A stretch of 64,000 nucleotides of DNA from Alphaproteobacteria bacterium (lineage in GTDB: Bacteria > Pseudomonadota > Alphaproteobacteria > Micavibrionales > Micavibrionaceae), in the NCBI GenBank assembly GCA_021775965.1, contig JAJFGV010000056.1:26537-90536 (forward strand). Reading direction: 5' to 3'. This document shows, in pieces, positions 1-8,516 of the stretch (positions are counted from its first letter, which is position 1; every line of letters starts with the position of its first letter). Made by a program: the position numbers and the translations under genes. The notes beneath the pieces are model-generated. The model worked only from the letters and a program-made list of their open reading frames with translations, was not told where the DNA came from and searched no databases.

Positions 1-1780
1 CTTTTGGATCCACCAAACCGGTTACAACCAAATCGATAAGACCTTCGCGGCGGGTATGCACCACAACACCATCCTCACTAATTACATCATTTACGTTTCC
101 GATTAAGGCTTCATAAATTTCATTACGTTGCGCAGGTCCGAGCGTAATAAGCAAAGCATCAAGAAGCAGTGTTCTGCCCGAAATTCCTGTGCGGTTACAA
201 AGATCACAACCGCTGGTATTATGTGTCCGAATTTTTGTATCAGCCGCCAGGTCAAATTGCTCAATCTCATGATCCCTTAAGGAATCACCGAGTTTTGCTT
301 TATGTGCGCAACCTTGACACAAAGTCCGCACCAGACGCTGGTTCAAAATCGCCCGCACCTGCTGGGACAAAGTATAAGTTGAAGAACGCTCGCGCTCTGT
401 TGGCATCAGCGAGCGCAAACGCTCAAAAGTCTGCAGAGCGGTATCGGCGTGAACGGTTGAAATCACAGTGTGACCGGATTCGGCGGCTCTTAGAGACGTC
501 TCCACCGTATCAGCGTCACGCATCTCCCCAATAATAATGTAATCAGGGTCATGCCGCATCGAAGCACGGATAAGATCAGCAAATTCACCACCCGGCATAC
601 CGGGCCGCACCTGCCACTGCGTTGCATAACGCAACTCGTATTCAATCGGATCTTCAATCGTGAGAACATGACGGCGACGGCGATCAATTTGCTGAACGCA
701 TGCATAAAGCGTGGTCGTCTTACCGGAGCCGGTCGGACCGGAGAGGATAATCATACCTCCACCGCCTTTAATCTCGGGCGAAAGTAATTTGGCCAGATAA
801 TCCCCGACATCCTGATGACGGCGAAATAGCTCGTCGAAGCCCTTCAGAGCCGCGCGGTCCAAAAGACGCAAAGTAAGCTTCTCACCATCCTGTGCCTGCG
901 GCCCGGCAGCAACACGAACATCAATCGCACGGCCTTGCCACTGAAATCCAAAACGCCCATCTTTCGGCGTTGTTCTGTCCCCAAAGTTAAGACCAGCATC
1001 ACGCTTAAGCAAAGTCGTTAAACGTGCCATCGCTTCATGAGGCAATAAATGCATCGGGATCAGGTCGCCATCAATCCGATACTGAATCCAGTTCGGCGCC
1101 TCCGGATTGTTATCCTGTACAAGGTGAATATCAGAGGCGCGCATCTGCAGAGATTCAGCCATCATATCACGCTGAAACTGGTTCAAGAGCAAACCGTTAT
1201 CCGTATCGGAGAGCCACATCGCCAATGTTTTTTCACAGCGATCGGCCGAAAGATCGTGCACGGAACGTAGCGTGTCTATCAGTTCCTTGCGGTCCCAAAC
1301 CTCTACTTCAATTTTTTCGACATGCAAACCGCTACGATTTGCCGTTGAGAGCAACGCATCGACCTGACGCTCGTTCAAATCGTGCAAAGGCGCAACACGC
1401 AGCACACTGTCACGCAGACCGATGAGATGAATACTTAAAGGAAGCCATGACTGAACCGGTAAAATAGAACGAAGCTGGTCACCCGTTGCCCGGTCTTTAA
1501 CTCCCTCGTCCTCAACATCTGATGGTAAAACCGCGCCGGCCTGATCGAGAAGCTGCTCTGTCGAGCGAGCAATCCCCTGCTCCAGCATAAGAGAGCGCTC
1601 TCTTTGCACCATATCAAGATAACGCTCACGCCCTTCACTGGTACGAGCCTTACTACCCTGCAAGCCACGCCGCTCAACGCCGCCAGGGGCGCCATCTTTT
1701 TCTTGTCTACGATCTTCAGAAATTATCTCGAGCGCATCTTCTGTTTGAGGCACATCTTCTGGTATATGGTCGTCACTCAT
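1..1780 (-). CDS. GspE/PilB-family secretion or pilus ATPase (3' end outside window)
   Basis: This cytoplasmic hexameric ATPase drives filament assembly in type II secretion and type IV pilus systems. About 593 residues lie in the window; the C-terminus continues past base 1. I read the frame directly from the ATG at 1778-1780. The N-terminal ~190 residues are charged and poorly conserved. An Asp-box-like segment (ASDIHL) is near residue 216, Walker A (GPTGSGKT) at 348-355, and the Walker B region (YIIIGEMRD) near 414. A C-terminal zinc-type pair follows (CQGC, then CDLC), as in GspE/PilB and unlike the retraction ATPase PilT. It starts 8 bases after the stop of the Ig-like/PilP-like gene, so it is co-transcribed with the secretin. 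Family assignment is firm; pilus versus secretion role is inferred from the R64-PilN-type secretin. Confidence 0.93.
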   Translation of the reverse strand, partial: MSDDHIPEDVPQTEDALEIISEDRRQEKDGAPGGVERRGLQGSKARTSEGRERYLDMVQRERSLMLEQGIARSTEQLLDQAGAVLPSDVEDEGVKDRATGDQLRSILPVQSWLPLSIHLIGLRDSVLRVAPLHDLNERQVDALLSTANRSGLHVEKIEVEVWDRKELIDTLRSVHDLSADRCEKTLAMWLSDTDNGLLLNQFQRDMMAESLQMRASDIHLVQDNNPEAPNWIQYRIDGDLIPMHLLPHEAMARLTTLLKRDAGLNFGDRTTPKDGRFGFQWQGRAIDVRVAAGPQAQDGEKLTLRLLDRAALKGFDELFRRHQDVGDYLAKLLSPEIKGGGGMIILSGPTGSGKTTTLYACVQQIDRRRRHVLTIEDPIEYELRYATQWQVRPGMPGGEFADLIRASMRHDPDYIIIGEMRDADTVETSLRAAESGHTVISTVHADTALQTFERLRSLMPTERERSSTYTLSQQVRAILNQRLVRTLCQGCAHKAKLGDSLRDHEIEQFDLAADTKIRTHNTSGCDLCNRTGISGRTLLLDALLITLGPAQRNEIYEALIGNVNDVISEDGVVVHTRREGLIDLVVTGLVDPK

Positions 1781-1788
1781 AATAATAC

Positions 1789-3405
1789 CTAACCGCCATC
1801 AGAACTGCTTGTCGTCGTTGCGGATGAATCGCTCAAAGAGCCACCGCTATTACTTACCCCACTCCCTGATTGTCCCGAAACACGGTTAATAGAAGATAAA
1901 GATCTGTCGAAAAGAAGCAAAACGCGCTGGCCTTGATGTGCAAACTCAATACCATTTTTCTGGATATCAACACTCCAGGGTATACCGCCCAAAAGCACTT
2001 CTTCTCCATCGAACATGATACGGCTTCCACCGGGACCATTGACGATAGCCCGTGTCGGCGCAAAAGACGTGATCTTTAAACCATCAAGGACACTCGCCGG
2101 GTTCATAACTTCTGTTGCATAGCTTGGCTTGGGCGGCGGCGGGCGCTTACCACTATTTCTCTTGCTGCCTTCATCCTCAGCAATATCAAGCGCTCCGAGA
2201 ATAGCCGCCGGACTGCTTTTCAAAACGATCGCCTTTTGATCTTGACTGACGACCTGCGACGCGGTTCCCCTTACGGGAAGAACAAGAATACCGCGCGCAC
2301 CATTATGACTGATCTGGATATCATCCAACAAAGCCCCCACGCGTGTCGGAGACCACGATAATGTCAGCGGACAAGCCTCGATTGGCTCCAATACTGTTGC
2401 CACGGCGCAACCATCACCCTTGAAGTTTAAACCGTTATCCTGACCGGCAATCTTGATATCTTCGATGATCATTGGCGCATCACCAGCATTCACAAGCGAA
2501 ACGGTAATCGTCGAAGCAGTTCCAACATCACTGCCAAAATCAATTTCAGTTTGTGACGATACCAGCAAACCCTTGCCCGGCACAGCCTCCGGAAAAACCT
2601 CCGCCTGATTTACAGTATCGGGCGTGTACTCGCCTTTTAAGATAACGCTAGCCAAAGCCGTCGGGCCGTCATGCTTGATCACAAGAACACCTGATGAGGG
2701 GCCCTTTAACTGAGGAGACCACGTCACCGTCGCCAGACAGGCCTGCCCGGCATCCAGAGTTTCACATTCCGTATTGAGAGAAAGGCCAGCCTGCTCTCTG
2801 GCGTCTATATATATATCAGTCATGCTAATTGGATTCGACGTGATATTGCGCAAAATAATCGGTTCAACCATCGTCTGACTCGCGCTCAAGGTACCAAAAT
2901 CAACTTCGTCTGGAATGGTCTCGATATCACTGGCGAGCTTATCCGAATTCTCCCCTGACGATTCAACACTTCCCGACAATGTTGTGGTTACAAGACGCGT
3001 GCGCCCTGAATGCCGCATCAACATCTCCAGACGCCACGGCCCGGCCTGAAGCCCCTTGACCGAAAGCGCGATCGCGCACTCCGCTCCAGATGGCAACGGC
3101 TCTGTAGAACACTGGTTAAGTGAGATAGATCCGGAAACTGTAGAAGAAGGATAAAGATTAATGACACCCGTTTCGACCGGCTGCGACCCTTCATTGCGAA
3201 ACAGAACAACCACCTGCGCTGTGGCACCGGTTGGAATGGTACCACCATCAACATTGGTCTCAACTGGCACGATGCCGTCACCGCCGCCACCCGAAGCCGA
3301 ACGCGTCCCGGGATCATCAAAACCCGAACGTTGTGCATGACTTGTCGTTCCGGACAACACAAGGACCAGAAAAACAGGCAGAAGAAAAACGAAATACAGA
3401 CGCAT
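1789..3405 (-). CDS. Secreted Ig-like repeat protein with a C-terminal PilP/GspC-like domain
   Basis: The 538-residue protein begins with a signal peptide (hydrophobic MRLYFVFLLPVFLVLVLSG, cleavage near SHAQ). Three similar beta-sandwich units follow, resembling ASH/HYDIN or choice-of-anchor domains. Each has a close cysteine pair: CSTEPLPSGAEC near residue 105, CETLDAGQAC near 215 and CAVATVLEPIEAC near 335. After a proline-rich linker (PPPPKPSY) comes a ~60-residue domain, roughly 440-500, with the short-strand pattern of the GspC-HR/PilP fold (IMFDGEEVLLGGIPW, then GIEFAHQGQRVLLLF). The tail is a Ser/Gly-rich low-complexity stretch. It sits between secretin and ATPase, where a secretin-docking periplasmic protein is expected. 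The PilP assignment rests on pattern and position only. Confidence 0.75.
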   Translation of the reverse strand: MRLYFVFLLPVFLVLVLSGTTSHAQRSGFDDPGTRSASGGGGDGIVPVETNVDGGTIPTGATAQVVVLFRNEGSQPVETGVINLYPSSTVSGSISLNQCSTEPLPSGAECAIALSVKGLQAGPWRLEMLMRHSGRTRLVTTTLSGSVESSGENSDKLASDIETIPDEVDFGTLSASQTMVEPIILRNITSNPISMTDIYIDAREQAGLSLNTECETLDAGQACLATVTWSPQLKGPSSGVLVIKHDGPTALASVILKGEYTPDTVNQAEVFPEAVPGKGLLVSSQTEIDFGSDVGTASTITVSLVNAGDAPMIIEDIKIAGQDNGLNFKGDGCAVATVLEPIEACPLTLSWSPTRVGALLDDIQISHNGARGILVLPVRGTASQVVSQDQKAIVLKSSPAAILGALDIAEDEGSKRNSGKRPPPPKPSYATEVMNPASVLDGLKITSFAPTRAIVNGPGGSRIMFDGEEVLLGGIPWSVDIQKNGIEFAHQGQRVLLLFDRSLSSINRVSGQSGSGVSNSGGSLSDSSATTTSSSDGG

Positions 3406-3565
3406 AGGATACAGCCATTGATTAATGACGGAAACGAGCGCCGTGAAAGGGATTCACAGCACTTAATAGTGTACCATAAAAAATATAAACAAAAATACGA
3501 AAAGAGGGCGGAATCGCCTTATGCCCCGCATATTGGGGCATATTGTGGATAAGATTCAAAAACGA

Positions 3566-5104
3566 CTAATAACCAGAAGGATTCAAAAGATCCGTCGGCA
3601 AAGTTCCGACAGGATACTCGCTTTCCATGGGCATCGAAGTCGAACCACTGGAAACCGCAGAGTTCATATTATGACGCCCACCGCTGCCCTCGGCTGTATA
3701 GACAATCACGCGCGGCTTCATGAGGAACACCAACTCAGTATTGGAAGCCCTGACCTCACGCGAAGTCGAGAAAAGCGGCTCATCGAAACCTGGGCCAGAG
3801 CTGTCAAATTGATCATTTTCCCGCACCAAACCCGCGATTAACAAAGAGTCACCGGGACGAATACGAACTTGCGTCGAAAGCTCACGCTCGGTTGTTTCAG
3901 GAAGCTGTAGAACCGTCCCATCCGCATCAAACTCCTGAAAGCGACGAAACTCCTGAAGCTCAATTTCAATATTGCCGTAAATAGTGGCGTTGTCCCAGTC
4001 ACTGGAAATGGTCAATGTAAAGCCGGTATCAACAGAATCGGTCTCCGTTGATACCGTCACCTCGCCATTATCAACAGAACGACTCAGTGACGAAACATAG
4101 TTCACGGTATCGGCCGCCCTGAGTGTCGCTGCCGCGCCGGAAAGAACAGTAATCTGCGGCTGGGAAATTGTCTTCACTGCCCCGTAATTAGATATAAACT
4201 GGAGCACATCATTCGATCCAAACGCCACACTGTCTGTTCTTGTTGGCAGCCCGATACTGATCGGTGTGAAATCTGCTCCCGTACCACCTGGAATACTAAT
4301 GCCGGTGGCATATTTACCCAGGACATCAATTTGTTCCCAGTCAATACCGGTTGCATTATCCGTGTTAAGCGCCACCTCCCAGATATAAACCTCAAATACG
4401 ATCAAAGCTGTATTGGCACGAATACGCTGGAAATATCTTTCTGCCAAACCTGCCGTCCTATGAGAAGCTTGATATATGATTGTTCTGGTTGCCTGCTCGG
4501 TGATCGGAGCTGTCCCGGTTATTGCCTGCAACCCGGAGCCTAAAGCGCTAAGAATATCTGTATCACCCCCGATTGGCGGGATTGTCACAGTAAAAGTTTG
4601 CGTATCCTTAATCACCAACAAACCATCTTCATAGGAACAATAAAGATCCGCCAAACCACAAATCTTCTCCACGATCTTGCCTAAAGGACCACGCAGATTG
4701 GCGACGGTCACTGTGCGGGTCAAACCTTCTTCAGTTTCAAAGGCTAGAGGAATTTCATAGTCCGCCAGAATAAGCTGCAAGGCACCGGCCAACGTCTCGG
4801 AGCGCAGCTCAAACGGCCCCACCACCTCATCAGGGAGTGTATCACTGCCCTGGGATTCAGGAACCAAAACATCGCTGCCGAGCGGTAGATACAACACGCT
4901 ATCCGGATGTTCATTCACGGCCTCAGGCCGCTCACCCGCCATAGTTGGCGAGGGGATGCTCGCATTCCTTGCCCCCGGCACATCCACTTGCGCACAGGAA
5001 GCAAGAAGCAAAAAAGAAAGCAGCGACGACAAAACCAGTCGCCAACTCCCGAAGAAAACCGGAGACAAAATTGTCGTTCGTTTTGTTATTTTTCTAGCAG
5101 ACAA
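3566..5104 (-). CDS. Lipoprotein secretin of the PilN/type IVb pilus class
   Basis: This is the outer-membrane pore of a type IVb-pilus-like or secretion system, 512 residues long. A lipobox (LLASC) ends the N-terminal hydrophobic stretch near residue 37, so it should be lipidated and inserted by the Lol route. Residues ~95-170 form a secretin/TonB short N-terminal-type domain (FELRSETLAGALQLIL). The beta-barrel domain occupies the C-terminal third, with signature segments KTISQPQITVLSG, RIRPGDSLLIAGLV and ELVFLMKPRVIVY. It is shorter than GspD because it carries fewer N-domains, as in R64 PilN-type secretins. It lies between the lone receiver upstream and the Ig-like/PilP-like gene downstream, all leftward. 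Secretin identity is clear; the transported filament is inferred. Confidence 0.9.
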   Translation of the reverse strand: MSARKITKRTTILSPVFFGSWRLVLSSLLSFLLLASCAQVDVPGARNASIPSPTMAGERPEAVNEHPDSVLYLPLGSDVLVPESQGSDTLPDEVVGPFELRSETLAGALQLILADYEIPLAFETEEGLTRTVTVANLRGPLGKIVEKICGLADLYCSYEDGLLVIKDTQTFTVTIPPIGGDTDILSALGSGLQAITGTAPITEQATRTIIYQASHRTAGLAERYFQRIRANTALIVFEVYIWEVALNTDNATGIDWEQIDVLGKYATGISIPGGTGADFTPISIGLPTRTDSVAFGSNDVLQFISNYGAVKTISQPQITVLSGAAATLRAADTVNYVSSLSRSVDNGEVTVSTETDSVDTGFTLTISSDWDNATIYGNIEIELQEFRRFQEFDADGTVLQLPETTERELSTQVRIRPGDSLLIAGLVRENDQFDSSGPGFDEPLFSTSREVRASNTELVFLMKPRVIVYTAEGSGGRHNMNSAVSSGSTSMPMESEYPVGTLPTDLLNPSGY

Positions 5105-5113
5105 GACCAGTCC

Positions 5114-5494
5114 TCAAGATGCACGCTGTTTTGTTTTCAATGTTCGAGATACAGTTTTAATCAGTCTGTCCTTTTGCACAGGCTTCATTAAAACTGCACC
5201 CACGCCCCACTTCGCCGCTTCACTCAAAAGATCCGGGTTCTGATCGCCCGTTACCAAAATTACCGGCGTCTCCATACCACCGCCCCTAATGGAGCGAATA
5301 AACTCAAAGCCATCAATCGGCTCCATGCGGACATCAACGATCGCCATATCAATATCATCACCAACCCTGTCCAGAGCCTCCTGCCCATCAGTTGTTTCTA
5401 CTGTCTCATAATCGGCCTCATTCAGAAACTTAACGATCTGCATGCGAACAAAATCATTATCCTCGACGACAAGAATTTTGTTTTTGTTGGTCAT
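5114..5494 (-). CDS. Single-domain response regulator (CheY-like receiver)
   Basis: A lone 126-residue receiver domain with no output domain. The acidic pair E11/D12, phospho-acceptor D54 (IVDVRM), the conserved Thr in LVTGD and the Lys in MKPV are all present, so it should be phosphorylatable. It is the first gene of the leftward secretin operon and ends 9 bases before the secretin start. That suggests a phosphorelay acting on the filament machine by protein contact, comparable to PilG/PilH-type regulators. A GG/GC sigma-54-type promoter lies about 40 bases upstream, and the start is preceded by a G-rich ribosome site (GGGGG). No partner kinase is adjacent. Confidence 0.88.
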   Translation of the reverse strand: MTNKNKILVVEDNDFVRMQIVKFLNEADYETVETTDGQEALDRVGDDIDMAIVDVRMEPIDGFEFIRSIRGGGMETPVILVTGDQNPDLLSEAAKWGVGAVLMKPVQKDRLIKTVSRTLKTKQRAS

Positions 5495-5533
5495 AAACCC
5501 CCATCATAAAACTTTGAAAAAGATAAAAGAAAC

Positions 5534-5549
5534 GGCAATAACTCTGCCA
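5534..5549 (-). promoter_or_regulatory. Candidate sigma-54 promoter of the secretin/ATPase operon
   Basis: The minus strand reads TGGCAGAGTTATTGCC. The -24 GG and -12 GC are separated by exactly 10 bases, and both TGGCA and TTGC match the sigma-54 consensus. The predicted transcription start is near 5523, about 30 bases ahead of the receiver's start codon. Sigma-54 control of pilin genes is well established in other bacteria. No activator gene is visible nearby. Confidence 0.55.
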
Positions 5550-5650
5550 AAATACAAAATAATTGGCACTTTTTATCCTAGCGTAAAAAGGCAGGATGCA
5601 ATAGATTTGTTTGGTTTGCGTATCAAGGTTATGTGGAAAACAAGTTTTAA

Positions 5651-6163
5651 ATGTTAGAAATTATTGCCCTCTCGTGCCTAGCAGGCACTCTTATCATCCT
5701 CTATATCCTGTCCGTTATCGACCTCAGGGAGGGGCTGTTACCCAATGAATTGGTTATGGGCTTTATGTCCCTAGGCCTTATCTTTCACCTATCCACACTT
5801 TTCCATTATAGCGGCTTTACAGATATGGCCCTTGGTGCCTTTATCGGCAGTGGCATCCTTTACGTGATCCGCGGGGCTGCCAACGCTTATTACAAGCAAG
5901 ACACGCTCGGCCTGGGTGACGTTAAGCTTTTAGGGGCCGCCGGTGTCTGGTTGGGGCCAGAGGCTATTTTAGTCGCTATGACAATAGGAGCTTTTATAGG
6001 GTTTTTGCACGGCATGGCTATCGTGCTTCGTACGGTTGGTAATTCTAAAGTCGGGATGGACCTTAAGAAGCTTTCCATTCCGGCCGGCCCTGGTTTTGCA
6101 CTGGGCATTGTGATCACAGCCATCTTACAATTCTGGGATATCAAAGCGGTGCTCTTGCCATGA
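5651..6163 (+). CDS. Type IV prepilin peptidase, A24 family, short form
   Basis: This integral membrane aspartyl protease removes the leader of prepilins. At 170 residues it contains only the peptidase half. The two catalytic aspartates are visible: Asp24 (in DLREGLLPNEL) and Asp90 in the GLGDVKL motif. Several hydrophobic helices span the rest. The N-terminal cysteine-containing N-methylase domain of PilD/GspO is absent, as in the TadV/CpaA-type short enzymes. It is divergent from the secretin operon and overlaps the next gene by 4 bases (ATGA). It is a plausible processor for the prepilin-like proteins at 50-55 kb. Confidence 0.9.
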   Translation: MLEIIALSCLAGTLIILYILSVIDLREGLLPNELVMGFMSLGLIFHLSTLFHYSGFTDMALGAFIGSGILYVIRGAANAYYKQDTLGLGDVKLLGAAGVWLGPEAILVAMTIGAFIGFLHGMAIVLRTVGNSKVGMDLKKLSIPAGPGFALGIVITAILQFWDIKAVLLP

Positions 6164-7380
6164 CGGGAGCCCTGAAAGATATCAGAGTGCTCGATCTTTC
6201 CCGCGTTTTGGCCGGGCCGGTTTGCACGCAAATTCTCGGTGACCTTGGTGCAGACATCATCAAAATCGAAAAGCCAGGCGAAGGTGACGACACACGCTAT
6301 TGGGGCCCACCTTTTCTAAAAGACAAAGATGGAAACGACACAAGCGAAAGTGCCTACTATCTTTCTGCCAATCGCAATAAAAAATCTGTAGCGATCGATA
6401 TCAAAACCGAAGAAGGCCAGGAGATCATTCACAAACTCTTGGAAAAGTCTGATGTGCTGATCCAGAATTTTAAAAAAGGCGGCCTCGAAAAATATGGTCT
6501 CGGCTATGAACAGATCAAAGAAAAACATCCGCACATTGTTTATTGCTCCATCACCGGCTTCGGCCAGACGGGCCCGCTGTCAACAGAGCCAGGATATGAT
6601 TATTTGGCACAAGCCATGGGCGGGCTGATGGCGATCACTGGAGAGCCCGATGGCGAGCCAATGAAAGCTGGTGTGGCGCTCAGTGACTTCATCACCGGGC
6701 TTTATGCCACGATCGGAATCCTTTCTGCTTTGCACGCACGCAAAGAAAACAGTAAAGGCCAACTGGTTGATCTAGCACTTTTGGATTGCACATTGTCATC
6801 GCTGACCAACCTCGCGCAATATTATCTAACGTCCGGATCAGCCGCGCCGCGCATGGGCAACGCCCATTCAACCATCGTCCCTTACCATACCTTCAAAGCA
6901 TCTGATGGTTTTATCGTCTTGGCCATCGGCAATGACGGTCAGTTTAAAAAGTTTTGTGATTTTTCTGGCCATCCTGAATGGGCCGAAGATGAAAAGTTTT
7001 CGACCAACAAAGCGCGCGTTTTAAACCGCGGCGATCTTATCCCGCTTATTAAAGAAAAAATTATTGGCGAAACTTCGGCGCACTGGATTGATGGACTGCG
7101 CAAAGTTGATGTGCCATGTGGCCCCGTCAACACCATCGATAAAGTTTTTGAGATGGAACAAATCCACGCGCGCGAAATGCAAATTAAAATGGACCACAGC
7201 GCGTCACCAGAGCCCCTCAAGTTGGTCGGCAACCCACTGAAACTTTCTGATACGCCTACGGAATATAAAAACGCCCCACCGGTTCTTGGCCAGCACACGG
7301 AGGAAGTATTAAAAGACCTCCTCGGCCAAAGCGACGAAGAGGTCTTGGAACTAAAAAAAAGCGGCGTTATTGGGGCATAG
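6160..7380 (+). CDS. CaiB/BaiF (family III) CoA-transferase
   Basis: A cytoplasmic 406-residue family III CoA-transferase that moves CoA between carboxylic acids through an aspartyl-CoA thioester. The N-terminus (GALKDIRVLDLSRVLAGP) and the GADIIKIEKPGEGDDTR segment are diagnostic. The likely catalytic aspartate is Asp176 in ALSDFITG. Full length compares well with the family (~400). It overlaps the prepilin peptidase gene by 4 bases, so translation is probably coupled, though no functional link is apparent. The acyl substrate cannot be predicted from sequence. Confidence 0.92.
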   Translation: MTGALKDIRVLDLSRVLAGPVCTQILGDLGADIIKIEKPGEGDDTRYWGPPFLKDKDGNDTSESAYYLSANRNKKSVAIDIKTEEGQEIIHKLLEKSDVLIQNFKKGGLEKYGLGYEQIKEKHPHIVYCSITGFGQTGPLSTEPGYDYLAQAMGGLMAITGEPDGEPMKAGVALSDFITGLYATIGILSALHARKENSKGQLVDLALLDCTLSSLTNLAQYYLTSGSAAPRMGNAHSTIVPYHTFKASDGFIVLAIGNDGQFKKFCDFSGHPEWAEDEKFSTNKARVLNRGDLIPLIKEKIIGETSAHWIDGLRKVDVPCGPVNTIDKVFEMEQIHAREMQIKMDHSASPEPLKLVGNPLKLSDTPTEYKNAPPVLGQHTEEVLKDLLGQSDEEVLELKKSGVIGA

Positions 7381-7405
7381 GCTCTAAGATAAATACGGAT
7401 TTACT

Positions 7406-7434
7406 TTGACATAACTTTTCATTTCTGGTACACA
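7406..7434 (+). promoter_or_regulatory. Candidate sigma-70-type promoter
   Basis: A perfect TTGACA at 7406-7411 is followed after 17 bases by TACACA at 7429-7434, a weak -10 box. It lies 36 bases ahead of the small hypothetical gene at 7470 and is the only promoter-like signal in that gap. Confidence 0.35.
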
Positions 7435-7469
7435 AGTCGTATCAAAATAAACTGCAGGATTTATTTAGA

Positions 7470-7817
7470 ATGAGATTCATAGCTGAACTAGCAAGACATA
7501 TGGGCGGAAATCCGTTTGACGACGCCAATAAAACTGATAAAGCCTTTCTACCATTCGACAGTGCCCCGGTAGACAAAAAACGTAAAAACTTACCTTGCAA
7601 AGAAGAATTTTTTGAATGGGGCGACGCCGTAAGGTTTCACTCAAAAAACTCAGCTTACACACCATATATCACAGACGAATTTCATATAACTGTAACAGGA
7701 TTCCATCCAGGCAGCCTTCTCAATCTGAAGGTTTATAATCCAAAAACAGGAGAGGCGCATACCTTAGAAAAAGTTCACAAGGGTGCCGTTTGTGCAGCTT
7801 TCGAATATTCCCCGTAA
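7470..7817 (+). CDS. Hypothetical protein, 115 residues
   Basis: No family recognised. The 115-residue product has no signal peptide or membrane helix. The second half (FHITVTGFHPGSLLNLKVYNPKTG) reads as beta-rich. The gene is AT-richer than its neighbours and has its own candidate promoter. It is convergent with a small leftward ORF pair and separated from the upstream CoA-transferase by about 90 bases. The continuous frame and convergent layout support it being real, without functional information. Confidence 0.55.
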   Translation: MRFIAELARHMGGNPFDDANKTDKAFLPFDSAPVDKKRKNLPCKEEFFEWGDAVRFHSKNSAYTPYITDEFHITVTGFHPGSLLNLKVYNPKTGEAHTLEKVHKGAVCAAFEYSP

Positions 7818-7838
7818 AAACCCAGGGGGCAATTTCAA

Positions 7839-7976
7839 TTAATTAAACACGTCAGGAAAAATCATGCCCTCATCAGGGATGATTCCATCATGCGCGGCCA
7901 ATATACCAAGCGCACGCCTTGCCATAACGATCTGCCATGGGGCAAGTTTTGCCACATCAGCATTACAGATATCCAT
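7839..7976 (-). CDS. Small ORF, 45 residues
   Basis: I read a 45-codon frame on the minus strand: ATG at 7974-7976, TAA at 7839-7841. An AGGAGACT ribosome-binding site ends 4 bases before the start. The product (beginning MDICNADVAKLAPWQ, ending IIPDEGMIFPDVFN) has an amphipathic middle and no membrane segment. It starts 42 bases after the stop of the leftward gene at 8019-8384 and could be its operon partner. It has no recognised family; the strong ribosome site is the main support. Confidence 0.5.
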   Translation of the reverse strand: MDICNADVAKLAPWQIVMARRALGILAAHDGIIPDEGMIFPDVFN

Positions 7977-8018
7977 CGATAGTCTCCTAATACACACCCT
8001 TATTAAATGTCGTAGACC

Positions 8019-8384
8019 TTATTTTCTAACGAGGAAGGGCACAAAGTGCATAATCTTCCCGTCTTCCTTATTACTGACCAGAAGCAACTTCCGTGCCGCC
8101 AGCAGGGTCTCGACATATTTGCGACTAATCGCCGTTCTTATTTCATCTACGCGGCCGCCCATTTGCGTGATGCTCACCATTTGCGTATCCGGGTCCCATT
8201 CGACCCAGCTAGGGATATCATCAAACATATGGTCCACCACCATTACCAATTGCCCGTCACTCAAGGCCAAAAGGGGCTCTTTCTTTATTTTGCCCTTTTG
8301 CGGCTCTAGCGGCTGGTCCAACAGCAGAAAATCTGCATCAGAGCGCCCCCTTATTTTATGAAGCAAATTGGTTAAAAATTCCAT
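8019..8384 (-). CDS. Hypothetical protein, 121 residues
   Basis: No family recognised. I chose the ATG at 8382-8384 (MEFLTNLLHKIRG) because an AAGG site lies 8 bases upstream; a longer frame starting at 8423 lacks one. The product is soluble and has alternating strands (LLALSDGQLVMVVDHMF, ITQMGGRVDEIRTAI), ending in FVPFLVRK. It is divergent from pyrB and followed by a 45-residue ORF on the same strand. An opposing 165-codon frame covering the same bases has no plausible start or composition. Confidence 0.6.
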   Translation of the reverse strand: MEFLTNLLHKIRGRSDADFLLLDQPLEPQKGKIKKEPLLALSDGQLVMVVDHMFDDIPSWVEWDPDTQMVSITQMGGRVDEIRTAISRKYVETLLAARKLLLVSNKEDGKIMHFVPFLVRK

Positions 8385-8516
8385 AACGATGACCTTTGAT
8401 GTTGTGCCCGGGACCGGTAACACGCAGGAAAGGCCAGTATAGCAAAAAAAAATTCCTCTGGACAGAGTCTCAATTTTATTGCTTCATCGGCTTCATAAGA
8501 AAAATCAGGGGCCGTT

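Noticed and set aside
5560..5580. A TGGCAC on the plus strand upstream of the prepilin peptidase as a sigma-54 site
   Set aside because: No GC follows at the required 10-base spacing; the downstream bases are TTTTTATCC.
7864..8361. A 165-codon rightward frame opposite the 121-residue hypothetical gene
   Set aside because: Composition is Ser/Thr/Ile-rich without structure, there is no ribosome site, and the leftward frames have good starts and ribosome sites.
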